From: RGIG2560 sp964418385
GTDB lineage: Bacteria > Patescibacteriota > Microgenomatia > UBA1400 > PJMF01
DNA: 55,475 bases
Assembly: GCA_964418385.1 (NCBI GenBank)
Contig: CAYQLH010000001.1
Location: forward strand, 1-55,475
Reading direction: 5' to 3'
In this document: positions 7,276-15,965 of the stretch, in pieces
Layout: each line of letters starts with the position of its first letter
Position numbering within the stretch: position 1 is the first letter of the stretch
Notes under the pieces: generated by a model
The model's database searches: none
What the model saw: the letters and a program-made list of their open reading frames with translations, nothing else
Told to the model about the DNA's origin: nothing
Program-made: the position numbers and the translations under genes

Positions 7276-8499
7276 TTAGCGACATCTTTCTTGTAAATCG
7301 CTTAAAACAATGCAAAAACGTCGGTAAGCTTCGTACGGTGAATCGTAGGCAGAAAAATAGGCATGTACATCGCCGTCTGCGAAATATTTGGTGCACATGT
7401 AGTAAAAATGATCGCTGGTTTGCAGGCGCCGCCAATCTTGTAAAAGTTGTGGATCTTTTTTTGCCAGGATTGCTTTTTCGAGGTCATAAATTTTTTTGAG
7501 GGTGTCAATTTGAAGATCGTTGGAGCGCCAGGCAGAAAGATCGCGCTTTTCGTCAGCCCAAGATATGGGTTCGTCAACGTTGTAAATTGGTAGAGATTTG
7601 ACCCATTTTGTCCATTGGTTCTGGTCGGTAATGTTTTTGGGGTTAAATTCATCTTGTGGACGGGTAAATTGAAGGTGGTCATCAGCAACACTATCAATGA
7701 CAAAACGGCGAAAAAAATCAAAAATGCCAGTTGACGACCACTGATGTTCACCGAAAGTTTCAAAATCCATAAATAAATTGATGAGTTCTTCATCGCGGTA
7801 GTCATGAAGCCAACGGAGGTATTTTTCGCTGGTGAGCGGCCAGGAAACCCAAGATTTTTGTGAAAAGCGGAAGGCGATATCATCAGACAAAGTGGCGTGC
7901 TTAAGCATCAAAGGCAGAGGAGGGTCGCAATTGGCGCGATAAAGAGTGGTTTTGGGACGATCACCCAAGAGCCAATCCACGCCTTCTGTCAGTAAACCGC
8001 GAAAACCAAGTTCGGCGACTTGATAGCCAATATTATTGTTGTAAATCATTTCGGTGTTGCGAAAAGTCACTGGTTTAATGCCGAAAAGATCGTGCATGAG
8101 TTTTTGATGCATTTTGACTTGGTTTTTAAATTCCGTGGGCGAATAGAGGGCAGCGAGCGAATGGTAATAATTCTCTCCGACAACTTCTACTTGAGAGTGA
8201 TGAGCAGCAAGGCGTTTGAGAAGATCAAGAACGTCGCTACCCCACGCTTGTGCTTGTTCTAGAAAAACGCCAGAGCAAGAAAAACTAAATTTAAAATCGG
8301 GATAAGTTTCAATCAAGCGCAAAAGTAAGGATAACATTGGGCGGTAGGATTTGTCGGCGACTTTATCAAAAACTTGGTGATTTTGGTCGTAACAAGCGTC
8401 ACAAAAATATTGATGTTTGGGGTCGTCTAAATCTAACACCGAAAAATTGGTGAGTCTGTAGGGCTGATGTAAAAGGAAATAAAAGCAAACTTTTGGCAT
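7276..8499 (-). CDS. Glycoside hydrolase family 57 (alpha-amylase type)
   Basis: A 407-residue (beta/alpha)7-barrel enzyme predicted to hydrolyse or rearrange alpha-glucans. Family motifs occur in order: LLHQPYRL near the start, QVEVVGENYYHSL, RNTEMIYNN (containing the predicted nucleophile Glu), and LFMDFETFGEHQW (containing the predicted acid Asp). No signal peptide is visible, so it is probably cytoplasmic. The ATG at 8499 follows the stop of the upstream glycosyltransferase by one base, which fixes the start and shows co-transcription. GH57 plus GT4 pairs are a recurrent arrangement for intracellular glucan storage; glycogen-like polymer turnover is inferred. Confidence 0.88.
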   Translation of the reverse strand: MPKVCFYFLLHQPYRLTNFSVLDLDDPKHQYFCDACYDQNHQVFDKVADKSYRPMLSLLLRLIETYPDFKFSFSCSGVFLEQAQAWGSDVLDLLKRLAAHHSQVEVVGENYYHSLAALYSPTEFKNQVKMHQKLMHDLFGIKPVTFRNTEMIYNNNIGYQVAELGFRGLLTEGVDWLLGDRPKTTLYRANCDPPLPLMLKHATLSDDIAFRFSQKSWVSWPLTSEKYLRWLHDYRDEELINLFMDFETFGEHQWSSTGIFDFFRRFVIDSVADDHLQFTRPQDEFNPKNITDQNQWTKWVKSLPIYNVDEPISWADEKRDLSAWRSNDLQIDTLKKIYDLEKAILAKKDPQLLQDWRRLQTSDHFYYMCTKYFADGDVHAYFSAYDSPYEAYRRFCIVLSDLQERCR

Positions 8500-8500
8500 G

Positions 8501-9772
8501 CTAGCGACGACGCCCATTGGCTTTTGCTTTGCGGCGCTGGCCTGGTTTGGAAGCGATTTGATTATAAATTTTACTGATCTCGTCTGCTGTTTGCTGCCAT
8601 GAGTTATGATCGAGTTGAGAAAGCTGGTCGGCGACAACGTGCTGGCGATAATCATGATCATCGATTAAATGTAAAACTTCGGTTGCCATGGCGTCAATAT
8701 CCCAGAAATCAAATTTCGGGCTGTCGGACATGACTTCGACCACTCCAGAGTTTTTGGAGGCGATCACTGGCGTGCCCAACATCGCAGCTTCGGCGGCCAC
8801 TAAACCAAAGGGTTCGCTGACTGAAGGCATCACGAAAACATCAGCGCGGCGCAAAATCGCCTGCTGGGCACCACCACGTACAAAACCGGAAAAAAGTACG
8901 TTGGCGGAAAGCGATTTACTAGCCGTCGATAAGAGCAGATGCTGATACATGTCGCCCATACCTGAAACTACGAAGAGAATTTCTGGACGGATAGTGAGTA
9001 ATTTTTCGGCGAGTTTGAGGAAATAATCAGGACCTTTTTGCATCGTGAGCCGACCCATAAAAACAACCACTGGTCTGTTTTTGGCGAAAATTTTATCACC
9101 ACCAGAGAGTGTTTGCAAAAAACGGACTACGCCATTGTGAACGACGTCAATTTTACAAGGATCAATTGAATATTGCTCTACGAGTAATCTTTTGGTGTAA
9201 TAGCTGACAGCCAAGACACGATCAGCAAGGCGCATACCTTCAACTTCACACCGAGCGATGTAAGAATTGCGATCACTAGATCCAGAACGGTCGTATTCGG
9301 TTGAATGGATATGAGCAACAAAAGGAATGCCGAGTTCTTGTTTGATCCGAATCGCTGCTGGCATGGTCATCCAATCATGGGCGTGTACCAGATCAAATGA
9401 ACCTAAGTGTGAAAGCGCATAAGCAAAAACTTGATTGGCATATTCTTCAACTCGATCTTCCATCCAAGAACCAGGTAAAGGCAGGGAATTGTTTTTACCG
9501 TTTATTTGCAGTTTTTTGTGATTGCTGTAGGCGTGAAAGGGCGGTTTTGAGAGTGCATAATCAGGAAAAATTTGGCTCCAACTCGCGTGGGAACAATCGA
9601 CAACATCGTAATTCGTTTGGGTGTCTTTTGCAAGATAAGGCAAAGTAAATTTGAGATTGTAGCCGTCGCGAACGAGGGCGTCAGCCATAGCGGCGCAAGC
9701 GGTACCGAGACCACCACTATTGTGGGGCGGAAGTTCCCAGCCTATCATCAGCACTCTCGGTTTTTGTTTCAC
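8501..9772 (-). CDS. GT4 glycosyltransferase, glycogen-synthase-like
   Basis: A retaining GT-B glycosyltransferase of 423 residues. It has the donor-side loop WELPPHNSGGLGTACAAMA, the acceptor-side HAHDWMTMPAA and HIHSTEYDRSG, the VVFMGRLTMQKGPDYF start of the second Rossmann domain, and the EPFGLVAAEA E-x7-E motif. The tail is basic (RRKAKANGRRR). I chose GTG 9772 rather than an upstream in-frame start because a TTGCCA-17-TATCAT promoter ends exactly 7 nt before it, and the protein then begins directly at the beta strand. Paired with the GH57 enzyme, it may extend an alpha-glucan. The sugar donor is not determined. Confidence 0.85.
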   Translation of the reverse strand: MKQKPRVLMIGWELPPHNSGGLGTACAAMADALVRDGYNLKFTLPYLAKDTQTNYDVVDCSHASWSQIFPDYALSKPPFHAYSNHKKLQINGKNNSLPLPGSWMEDRVEEYANQVFAYALSHLGSFDLVHAHDWMTMPAAIRIKQELGIPFVAHIHSTEYDRSGSSDRNSYIARCEVEGMRLADRVLAVSYYTKRLLVEQYSIDPCKIDVVHNGVVRFLQTLSGGDKIFAKNRPVVVFMGRLTMQKGPDYFLKLAEKLLTIRPEILFVVSGMGDMYQHLLLSTASKSLSANVLFSGFVRGGAQQAILRRADVFVMPSVSEPFGLVAAEAAMLGTPVIASKNSGVVEVMSDSPKFDFWDIDAMATEVLHLIDDHDYRQHVVADQLSQLDHNSWQQTADEISKIYNQIASKPGQRRKAKANGRRR

Positions 9773-9779
9773 GCTTTTT

Positions 9780-9808
9780 ATGATAGCACCCACTTTTGGC
9801 TTTGGCAA
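9780..9808 (-). promoter_or_regulatory. Promoter giving a leaderless mRNA for the GT4/GH57 pair
   Basis: The minus strand shows TTGCCA (9808-9803), a 17-bp spacer and TATCAT (9785-9780). Seven bases separate the -10 from GTG 9772, so transcription should start at or next to the start codon. Confidence 0.6.
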
Positions 9809-9888
9809 GTAGATCTTTGGTAATCATAAGACATCAATTTTTTATGGGTCCAAAACTTTAAATATTAGAGGATATTTTTGCCTGGACG

Positions 9889-9917
9889 TTGTGCACGTCT
9901 GAGTCGTGTGATATAAT
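9889..9917 (+). promoter_or_regulatory. Promoter giving a leaderless mRNA for the polysaccharide gene cluster
   Basis: TTGTGC (9889-9894), 17 bp and TATAAT (9912-9917) with an upstream TG (extended -10). Seven bases separate it from ATG 9925. It is divergent from the promoter at 9780-9808. Confidence 0.6.
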
Positions 9918-9924
9918 ATCCCCT

Positions 9925-11097
9925 ATGGATAAAGGAATTACGGTTGGTATTGATGCGCGTTTGAGTGGCGTGGCAAACGCGGGTTTGGGTCGTCATATAA
10001 TGAATTTAGCGGCGTATTTGCCCATTTTTTTACCTGATGATTGGCACTTGGTTTATTTTTTTGAAGAATTAGCGCAATTAGCTGAGGTGAGCAATTTAGT
10101 GGAAACGTTACCATCAAAGTTACAGCGCCAGGCTTTGGCTGGGATGAAACGGATGCAAGCGGTGGTGACGCCTGTGGGTCATTATGGCTGGGCAGAACAG
10201 TTGAAAATGCCTGGCTATTATAAGCAGGCACGACTAGATTTGTTGCACGTACCGCATTTTAATTTACCATATTTGGCGTCAGCAACTCATATTGTCGTGA
10301 CAATTCATGATCTGCTGTGGCATGAAAAACGTGGCCGAAATGTGACGACTTTACCTGCGTGGCAGTACGCACTTAAGTATTTTGCATATCGGCGGCTTGT
10401 AGATCACACGGTGGCTGCAGCCGATGCGATTATTACACCAAGCCAAAATATCCGTACGACCGTAGAGCGCTTTTATCCGAGTGCATCGCAAAAAATTAAA
10501 GTAATTTATAATGGAGTGACGCCGTGGTCAGCTGACGCTGCGGAGGTGAGTGTTGAGTTGCCTTGGAGTGATTATTTTTTGTACGTGGGGTCATTGTATC
10601 CGCACAAAAATGTAGACTTGGTTTTGCAAGTACTCCGCGATGATCCAGAATTGCATTTAGTGGTGGTTTCAGCGCGCAACGCTTTTACGGAAAACTTTAT
10701 TCAGAAAGTGACTCAATACGGTTTGCAGGAAAGGGTACTCATTTTGGGTAAACAAACTGACCAGCAATTGCGATCTCTATATCGTCACGCTTTAGCTTTG
10801 CTACAGCCTTCGCTTTCTGAAGGTTTTGGTTTAACTGGTGTTGAAGCGATGAATTGCGGTTGCCCGGTGGTGGCTTCGCAAATTCCAATTTTTGCAGAAA
10901 TTTATGCTGATGCAGCCGTTAATTTTGATCCAAAATCAGCAAAAAGCTTGGTTGTGGCTTTGCAAACGGTGCACGGTTGGACTCCTCGCGAGCGTCAAAA
11001 AGCAATTACTGCCGGTTATCGGCAAGCAGGCCGATATAGTTGGGAGCGGATGGCACGGGAAACAATGACGCTTTATCAGACGCTTGTGAAAAAGTAA
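9925..11097 (+). CDS. GT4 glycosyltransferase (polysaccharide synthesis)
   Basis: A 390-residue GT-B enzyme. It starts with VGIDARLSGVANAGLGRH, the usual N-terminal beta strand and glycine loop of mannosyl- and rhamnosyltransferase-like GT4s; the second domain opens with YVGSLYPHKNVDLVL and carries EGFGLTGVEA (E-x7-E donor-binding motif). ATG 9925 was preferred over an upstream GTG because it directly follows the -10 and matches family starts. It is the first gene of a plus-strand cluster with GT4, manC and a sugar transferase, joined by 1-nt overlaps. A role in building a surface glycan repeat unit is inferred; the sugar is unknown. Confidence 0.88.
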   Translation: MDKGITVGIDARLSGVANAGLGRHIMNLAAYLPIFLPDDWHLVYFFEELAQLAEVSNLVETLPSKLQRQALAGMKRMQAVVTPVGHYGWAEQLKMPGYYKQARLDLLHVPHFNLPYLASATHIVVTIHDLLWHEKRGRNVTTLPAWQYALKYFAYRRLVDHTVAAADAIITPSQNIRTTVERFYPSASQKIKVIYNGVTPWSADAAEVSVELPWSDYFLYVGSLYPHKNVDLVLQVLRDDPELHLVVVSARNAFTENFIQKVTQYGLQERVLILGKQTDQQLRSLYRHALALLQPSLSEGFGLTGVEAMNCGCPVVASQIPIFAEIYADAAVNFDPKSAKSLVVALQTVHGWTPRERQKAITAGYRQAGRYSWERMARETMTLYQTLVKK

Positions 11098-12233
11098 TGA
11101 TTATGAAGATGCCAAAAAAGGTGGCGATTGTTTACGATTGGGCAGATACGCGCTTTGGTGGCGCTGAAAAAGTGCTTGTGTCTTTAGCCAAACTTTATCC
11201 GGAAGCGACGTTGTTTGTGGCTTATCGTGAGAACGAAGCCGAATGGATAAGAATTTTTCGTGAAGTCCAAGTGAGTCCCCTTCAACATTGGCCGCGATGG
11301 TGGCGACGACACAAAAGTTGGTTGGCACCTTTTTTGCCTTGGGCTTTTGAGCAATTTGATTTCACAGGTTTTGATTTGGTAATTTCGGTGACCAGTTTTG
11401 CGGCTAAAGGCATTTTAACTAAACCGGGACAGTTGCACGTGTGCTATTTATTGACGCCAACGCGGTTTTTATTTTCACACGAAGATGAATACTTGCCACA
11501 CCGAGGTTTTTTGATTCGTTGGTTGCTTGAGAATTTACGTCGTTGGGACCAAGTTGCGATTTGGCGTCCGGATAAAGTGATTGCGATTTCACGTCTGGTG
11601 GCAGAGCGTTGCCATCGGTATTATGGACGCGATTCCGACGCCGTAGTTTATCCCACTATTTTGTCTGAAAATCCGCTTGGGTGTGAGCAAGGCGCGAAAT
11701 TGGAATTGGAATTGCCTGAGAAATTCTTTTTGTGCGTCGGACGCTGGCGTGCTTATAAAAAATTGGACTTAGTGGTGCGAGTGTGCGCTCGGAAAGGTTT
11801 TAATTTAATTTGTGTGGCGACTGGAGCGTCACAGCATGTACTCGAAAAGCAAATTTCACGCGATACAAAGCAAAAAATTTATTTGTTACAAAATGCAACG
11901 CCGAAAGCTTTACAAGTGTATTATAATAGGGCATTGGCGCTGGTGGCACCTGGTCTGGAAGATTTCGGAATCAATTTACTTGAAGCCAATCAGGCAGCTA
12001 CGCTGGTGGTAACACACCCAGATTCTGGTGCGCGAGAACTTTTGGACAAAAGTCAAGCGATTGATTTAAATCCTGAGTTTTTGGAAAGAAGTTTGGAGTT
12101 GGCTTTGGAGAAACTTGAAGCAGCGCTAAAGCGACGAGCACCAGTACAGCCGTTGGGCGAGCGTGATTTTATGACGGCATGGCTTAAAGAAATAAACCAA
12201 TATGAACAAGATGCAAAAAAAGAAAGTTTTTGA
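11097..12233 (+). CDS. GT4 glycosyltransferase (polysaccharide synthesis)
   Basis: A 378-residue GT-B glycosyltransferase starting with KVAIVYDWADTRFGGAEKVL. The second domain has FLCVGRWRAYKKLDLVV and the E-x7-E motif EDFGINLLEA. The ATG at 11097 overlaps the previous stop (TAATG), indicating translational coupling; an upstream in-frame start would run far into the previous gene and was rejected. The WbaZ/mannosyltransferase-like layout and adjacency to manC suggest a GDP-mannose-dependent enzyme, an inference from context only. Confidence 0.87.
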   Translation: MIMKMPKKVAIVYDWADTRFGGAEKVLVSLAKLYPEATLFVAYRENEAEWIRIFREVQVSPLQHWPRWWRRHKSWLAPFLPWAFEQFDFTGFDLVISVTSFAAKGILTKPGQLHVCYLLTPTRFLFSHEDEYLPHRGFLIRWLLENLRRWDQVAIWRPDKVIAISRLVAERCHRYYGRDSDAVVYPTILSENPLGCEQGAKLELELPEKFFLCVGRWRAYKKLDLVVRVCARKGFNLICVATGASQHVLEKQISRDTKQKIYLLQNATPKALQVYYNRALALVAPGLEDFGINLLEANQAATLVVTHPDSGARELLDKSQAIDLNPEFLERSLELALEKLEAALKRRAPVQPLGERDFMTAWLKEINQYEQDAKKESF

Positions 12234-13348
12234 TGTCAAGTGATGCGAAGCAACACCAGTTTGTGGTAATTTTGGCGGGCGGAAGTGGCACGCGTTTATG
12301 GCCGCGCTCGCGCGGGGAAACACCCAAACAATTTTTGAAAATCGTGGGTGAGACGACGATGCTGCAGTTGACTGCTCAGCGAGCGTTGAAAGTGGCCGAT
12401 TGGGATCATATTATCGTGATTACCAACGAAAAACACGCCCAAATGGTACGCGCACAACTGCCAGAAATTAAAGCGAGCAATGTACTTTTGGAACCAGAAA
12501 AACGCGATACGGCTTTGGCGATGTTGGTGGGCGCTTTGTATGCGCGTGCTTTAGACCCGGCAGCGGTGGTGATGAATTCAGCTTCTGATCATTACGTCAT
12601 GGATCATGATTTACCGGAGTTTGCCCGGACTATGGCAAAGGCATGCACAATTGCGAGCCAAGGTGAAAAATTAATTACTGTGGGCATCGCTCCACGCCGA
12701 CCAGAGACTGGTTTTGGTTATATCAAAGTTGGTGAGCAGTTGGACAATGATAAACGCTTGCCTGTTTGTCAGGTGGATGCTTTCACGGAAAAACCAAACG
12801 CCGCTACGGCAGCTGCTTTTATTGCCACTGGTAAGTATTTTTGGAATGCCAACATGTACGTCTGGTCGGCACAGACGCTTTGGGACGCTTTTGTGACGCA
12901 TGCGCCTAAAATTGCTGAAGCGGCGCAAATACTTTTAGAAGCAAAACCCAAAGATTTTCCGAAGCTCCTGCCGCAAGTTTATGCTGGTGCACCAAGTATT
13001 TCTATCGATTATGCCATTTCAGAAAAGGCTCACAATTTGGTATTGATTCCGGGCAATTTTGGTTGGTCGGACGTGGGTGATTGGCGCGTGGCGTATGAAC
13101 TTGGTGGCAAGGATGAGCATGAAAACGTTTTTACCAAAGAGCAAGCTGAGGCAAGCTTAAGTGTTTACGAAAGTCGAGATGATTTGGTAGCAAGTTCTAC
13201 CAAACGCTTGGTGGCTTTGGTGGGAGTAGAAAACTTGGTGATCGTGGATACACCAGAAGTGCTTTTGGTGTGTGATCGCGATCGAGCTCAGGATGTCAAA
13301 AAGATAGTAGAAGAGCTCAAAAAGCAGCAACGCGAGGAGTACTTGTAA
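12233..13348 (+). CDS. manC: Mannose-1-phosphate guanylyltransferase
   Basis: This cytoplasmic enzyme makes GDP-mannose from GTP and mannose-1-phosphate. The nucleotidyltransferase signature GGSGTRLWPRSRGETPKQF lies at about residues 16-34, and the sugar-phosphate motif FTEKPNAATA with FWNANMYVW is present. At 371 residues it lacks the C-terminal isomerase domain of bifunctional ManC/AlgA. The ATG overlaps the upstream stop (TGATG). Together with the phosphomannomutase at 54012 it completes a mannose-6-phosphate to GDP-mannose route within this window. Confidence 0.92.
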   Translation: MSSDAKQHQFVVILAGGSGTRLWPRSRGETPKQFLKIVGETTMLQLTAQRALKVADWDHIIVITNEKHAQMVRAQLPEIKASNVLLEPEKRDTALAMLVGALYARALDPAAVVMNSASDHYVMDHDLPEFARTMAKACTIASQGEKLITVGIAPRRPETGFGYIKVGEQLDNDKRLPVCQVDAFTEKPNAATAAAFIATGKYFWNANMYVWSAQTLWDAFVTHAPKIAEAAQILLEAKPKDFPKLLPQVYAGAPSISIDYAISEKAHNLVLIPGNFGWSDVGDWRVAYELGGKDEHENVFTKEQAEASLSVYESRDDLVASSTKRLVALVGVENLVIVDTPEVLLVCDRDRAQDVKKIVEELKKQQREEYL

Positions 13349-13353
13349 CCACT

Positions 13354-13992
13354 ATGCAAAAAAATAATTGGTATCGCTTAGAAAAAAGAGTTTTGGATGT
13401 GGTGGTGTCTTTAATTTTGATGGTGGTGTTTATTCCAGCATGGATTTTGGTGCCCTTGGCGATTTTTATTGAGTCTGGACGACCGATTTTTTTCAAACAT
13501 AAACGAGTGGGCCTCAATGGTCGTGAGTTTTATTTGTGGAAGTTTCGTTCGATGGTGAAAGATGCTGACAAAATTCTTCACGAAAACGATGACGTTTTGT
13601 TGCGGAAATTTAAAAACGGCGACTGGAAAATGAAAGCCTCAGAAGATCCGCGGATCACGCCTTTGGGCAAGTTTTTGCGCGCGTTTACCATTGATGAGTT
13701 TCCGCAACTTTTTAATGTCTTGCGAGGCGAGATGAGCATGGTGGGCCCACGCGCTTATTTGCGTGAAGAGTTGGAGGAGCAAACCGCGCGTTATCCAGAA
13801 ACAAAAAAGTATATCAAGGATATTATTTCGGTGAAGCCAGGTATTACTGGTCCGTGGCAAGTGAGCGGTCGCAACGAAATCCCTTTTGCCAAACGTGCTG
13901 AGCTCGATGCGACTTATGCGCAACAAGATTCTATCTGGGATGATATTAAGATTCTTTTCAAAACGCCCCGCGCAATGATTTCTAAGTGGTAG
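13354..13992 (+). CDS. Bacterial sugar transferase (initiating phosphoglycosyltransferase)
   Basis: A 212-residue monotopic membrane enzyme that transfers a sugar phosphate to undecaprenyl phosphate and so starts a surface glycan. It has one N-terminal hydrophobic segment (VVVSLILMVVFIPAWILVP) and the family core: FFKHKRVGLNGREF, KFRSM, the catalytic pair in DEFPQLFNVLRGEMS, MVGPRAY and PGITGPWQVSGR. It corresponds to the soluble half of WbaP-type enzymes (PglC/WcaJ C-terminal class). It ends the glycan cluster; its stop codon abuts the 3' end of the convergent tRNA-Arg. Confidence 0.92.
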   Translation: MQKNNWYRLEKRVLDVVVSLILMVVFIPAWILVPLAIFIESGRPIFFKHKRVGLNGREFYLWKFRSMVKDADKILHENDDVLLRKFKNGDWKMKASEDPRITPLGKFLRAFTIDEFPQLFNVLRGEMSMVGPRAYLREELEEQTARYPETKKYIKDIISVKPGITGPWQVSGRNEIPFAKRAELDATYAQQDSIWDDIKILFKTPRAMISKW

Positions 13993-14066
13993 TGTGTCGG
14001 GCGGGACTCGAACCCGCGACATTCTGCTTAGAAGGCAGACACTCTATCCAGCTGAGTTACCGACAC
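13993..14066 (-). tRNA. tRNA-Arg (anticodon UCU)
   Basis: The acceptor GTGTCGG pairs with CCGACAC, discriminator A. The anticodon stem TCTGC/GCAGA encloses CTTCTAA, giving anticodon TCT. The D-loop and the GGTTCGAGT T-arm are normal. CCA is not encoded. The gene ends directly at the stop codon of the convergent sugar transferase gene. Confidence 0.95.
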
Positions 14067-14075
14067 ATGATATGT

Positions 14076-14081
14076 ATTATA
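14076..14081 (-). promoter_or_regulatory. Extended -10 (TGGTATAAT) of tRNA-Arg
   Basis: The minus strand reads TGGTATAAT, with 9 bases between it and the first base of the tRNA. Confidence 0.6.
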
Positions 14082-14103
14082 CCAGATTTTGATGATTTTG
14101 GAT

Positions 14104-14205
14104 GGGGAAGTGCTTTCAAGCGACAAACACCGGTCTGGAGGAGGACCGGCGTCGTCTGTCATTTCCCAAGAAACTTGGGCAGCGATTGCTCGCACTTACA
14201 TGACA
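14104..14205 (-). ncRNA. Candidate structured small RNA
   Basis: A gene-free stretch with nested and crossing complementarities (plus coordinates). 14108-14113 pairs with 14192-14197; CCGGTC 14130-14135 with GACCGG 14144-14149 around a purine-rich loop; CCCAAG 14165-14170 with CTTGGG 14174-14179 (AAA loop); TGTCAT 14157-14162 with ATGACA 14200-14205, which crosses the first helix. A minus-strand TATAAT at 14216-14211 would start a transcript near 14204. No SRP, 6S, RNase P or tmRNA signature was seen. The transcript would run towards the tRNA-Arg promoter. Confidence 0.4.
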
Positions 14206-14216
14206 TTTTTATTATA

Positions 14217-14416
14217 ACACAAAAATTAATTTCGCAAGTGGCAATTTTTGGAAGTGCACAAAACCAGTTTTGCCCAGAAGAATTTTCCTCAATAAAGAGG
14301 CTAGTGGTAGCGAAGTAACTTATATTATATCATATTATGTCTAATTTGTCAAGAGGCAATTTTGAAATTGAGCGATTTTACCTTAAATTTGGTGCCAATT
14401 TGCCTCATTTTTGAGG
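14217..14416. other. AT-rich intergenic stretch with no recognised gene
   Basis: No reading frame of note was seen. It holds a small hairpin (CCTC and GAGG) near 14290-14305 and an AT-rich run around 14322-14345. Confidence 0.45.
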
Positions 14417-14422
14417 TATAAT
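14417..14422 (+). promoter_or_regulatory. -10 box of ybeY (leaderless)
   Basis: TATAAT with exactly 7 bases to GTG 14430. No ribosome binding site can fit, so a leaderless transcript is predicted. Confidence 0.55.
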
Positions 14423-14429
14423 ATGCTTT

Positions 14430-14855
14430 GTGATAACGGTAAACTTATTTGTGAATTCGCATTTTTTGGTTGACCGCAAGATGTTGCGCGAGCGAGCTTG
14501 CCAATTTTTGGCGGCACACCAGATGGAAAATGCGATTGTGGACGTTCACGTGGTGGGATCTCACAAAATAAAAACTCTTAATACTCAAATTGGACATGAA
14601 GGGGTGACGGATGTCCTTTCTTTTCCACAATATGATCCGAAAGAAAAAGATTTTGCGCTGCCGCCTGGTGTGCCACGACACTTGGGAGACGTGGTAATCA
14701 ATTTTGCGGAAGCGGTCAATCAAGCGCGCAAGAAGGGCAAAATGGTGGACGAGCAAGTTTGGTTTTACCTGGAACACGGGTTGTTGCATCTTTTGGGTTT
14801 TCACCATGATGATGGGATGGAAGAGACATATGCTCGCCCTGAAATCAAAATCTAA
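14430..14855 (+). CDS. ybeY: Endoribonuclease YbeY (rRNA maturation factor)
   Basis: A zinc-dependent single-strand RNase acting in 16S rRNA 3' processing and ribosome quality control. The protein is 141 residues, with VTDVLSFP and the metal motif EHGLLHLLGFHHDD, matching the H-x3-H-x5-H pattern; the usual Asp before the third His is a His here. The C-terminus after this motif is shorter than usual. The GTG start is set by the -10 seven bases upstream. The 3' end overlaps the next gene by 26 nt. Confidence 0.85.
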   Translation: MITVNLFVNSHFLVDRKMLRERACQFLAAHQMENAIVDVHVVGSHKIKTLNTQIGHEGVTDVLSFPQYDPKEKDFALPPGVPRHLGDVVINFAEAVNQARKKGKMVDEQVWFYLEHGLLHLLGFHHDDGMEETYARPEIKI

Positions 14856-15906
14856 CACCGGCAGTGTTTGGCATTGGTGGCAGTCGTGTCTTTTGGTTTT
14901 TTGGCTGGCGGTTTTGGTGGGGCTTTTATTTTTGTGGCAGGCGCTCGCAAGCGTGGATAGTTTTTTGCAATATACAGATTTAACGACGTCAGAATTAACA
15001 CGTTTACTACACGAGGCGGCAGTAAAACCTTTACCAGATCAAAATGGTCGTGTCAACCTTTTGGTTTTGGGAGTAGATAGCGACGATTTTCGGACAGCCG
15101 CTCCTTTGACCGATACGATGATGATTGTGAGTTTGGAACCAGCAAGCAGCTCGGTGTGGCTGTTGCCTTTGCCGCGAGATTTGGTGTTGCCAGGAGAATC
15201 GCAGCGCATTAACGCGATTTACCCGATTTTTTGGCAGCAAGCAAGTGAGTCGGCGCGGGTGCAAACCGGTCACTATTTGAGTGAAAAACTGGGTGTGCCC
15301 TTGATGTGGACGGTTGTGGTTGCCATGAATGAGGTGAGCGAGTTTGTGGATTTGGTGGGGGGTGTGGACGTGAATGTGGAGCGCTCATTTGTGGATTATC
15401 AATATCCGCGCTCTGGGGTCGACGTGCGCGTGGTCCACGATCCAGCTTTGCTTTACGAAACCGTCAGTTTTGGAGAGGGACTCAATCACTTTGATGGCGA
15501 GCAAGCGCTGAAATTCATGCGTTCGCGTCACGCGCAATCCGAGGAAGGTTCTGATTTTGCGCGTTCGGCACGGCAGCAGCGAGTTTTGACTGCCCTTGGT
15601 GTGCGTTTGAGCAGCGAGTTGCAGTCTCAGCTAGCACATTTCGATTTTAGCCTTTTGGGCAAATTGTATGCTTTTTACCAAAAATATTATGCCGTGCAGG
15701 TGCCTTTTGAGGATGCTTTGGCGGTGGCCATAAAGTTTTTTCAACAAGGGCGATTGCCACAAGTCTGGAATCGACGTTTAAATGTGGATGAGCCTGGAAG
15801 CGCCATTGTGGAAAACAAAACTGATTTTACTTTGAGGGTGGAGAGTTTGGAAGCGTTGCGACGCGAAGTGCGCTTACAACTTGACTTGACGGAGTCTGAG
15901 AGTTGA
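14830..15906 (+). CDS. LytR-CpsA-Psr (LCP) family protein
   Basis: A 358-residue membrane-anchored enzyme; LCP proteins transfer lipid-linked glycans onto peptidoglycan. One N-terminal TM (about residues 19-41) leaves an extracellular catalytic domain starting with VNLLVLGVDSDDF. The polyprenyl-phosphate pocket shows LPRDLVLPG, the DLVGGVDVNV strand and MRSRHAQSEEGSDFARSARQQ with the conserved arginines. ATG 14830 was chosen because GGAAGAG sits just upstream; a longer frame overlapping ybeY further is not supported. It may attach the product of the 9925-13992 glycan cluster to the wall, inferred from context. Confidence 0.88.
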   Translation: MLALKSKSNTGSVWHWWQSCLLVFWLAVLVGLLFLWQALASVDSFLQYTDLTTSELTRLLHEAAVKPLPDQNGRVNLLVLGVDSDDFRTAAPLTDTMMIVSLEPASSSVWLLPLPRDLVLPGESQRINAIYPIFWQQASESARVQTGHYLSEKLGVPLMWTVVVAMNEVSEFVDLVGGVDVNVERSFVDYQYPRSGVDVRVVHDPALLYETVSFGEGLNHFDGEQALKFMRSRHAQSEEGSDFARSARQQRVLTALGVRLSSELQSQLAHFDFSLLGKLYAFYQKYYAVQVPFEDALAVAIKFFQQGRLPQVWNRRLNVDEPGSAIVENKTDFTLRVESLEALRREVRLQLDLTESES

Positions 15907-15931
15907 CAAGAATGCAGGTGTGTGCTATATT
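15903..15931 (+). promoter_or_regulatory. Strong sigma70-type promoter of the TM2-domain gene
   Basis: TTGACA (15903-15908), a 17-bp spacer and TATATT (15926-15931). The -35 overlaps the stop of the LCP gene. A leader of about 28 nt with AGAGAGG precedes ATG 15966. Confidence 0.65.
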
Positions 15932-15965
15932 ATGATAAGTTTATAGAAAAGTAAGAGAGGTGCTG

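Noticed and set aside
14104..14205. Bacterial SRP (4.5S) RNA
   Set aside because: The conserved GNRA tetraloop helix and the asymmetric loop sequences of SRP RNA are absent.
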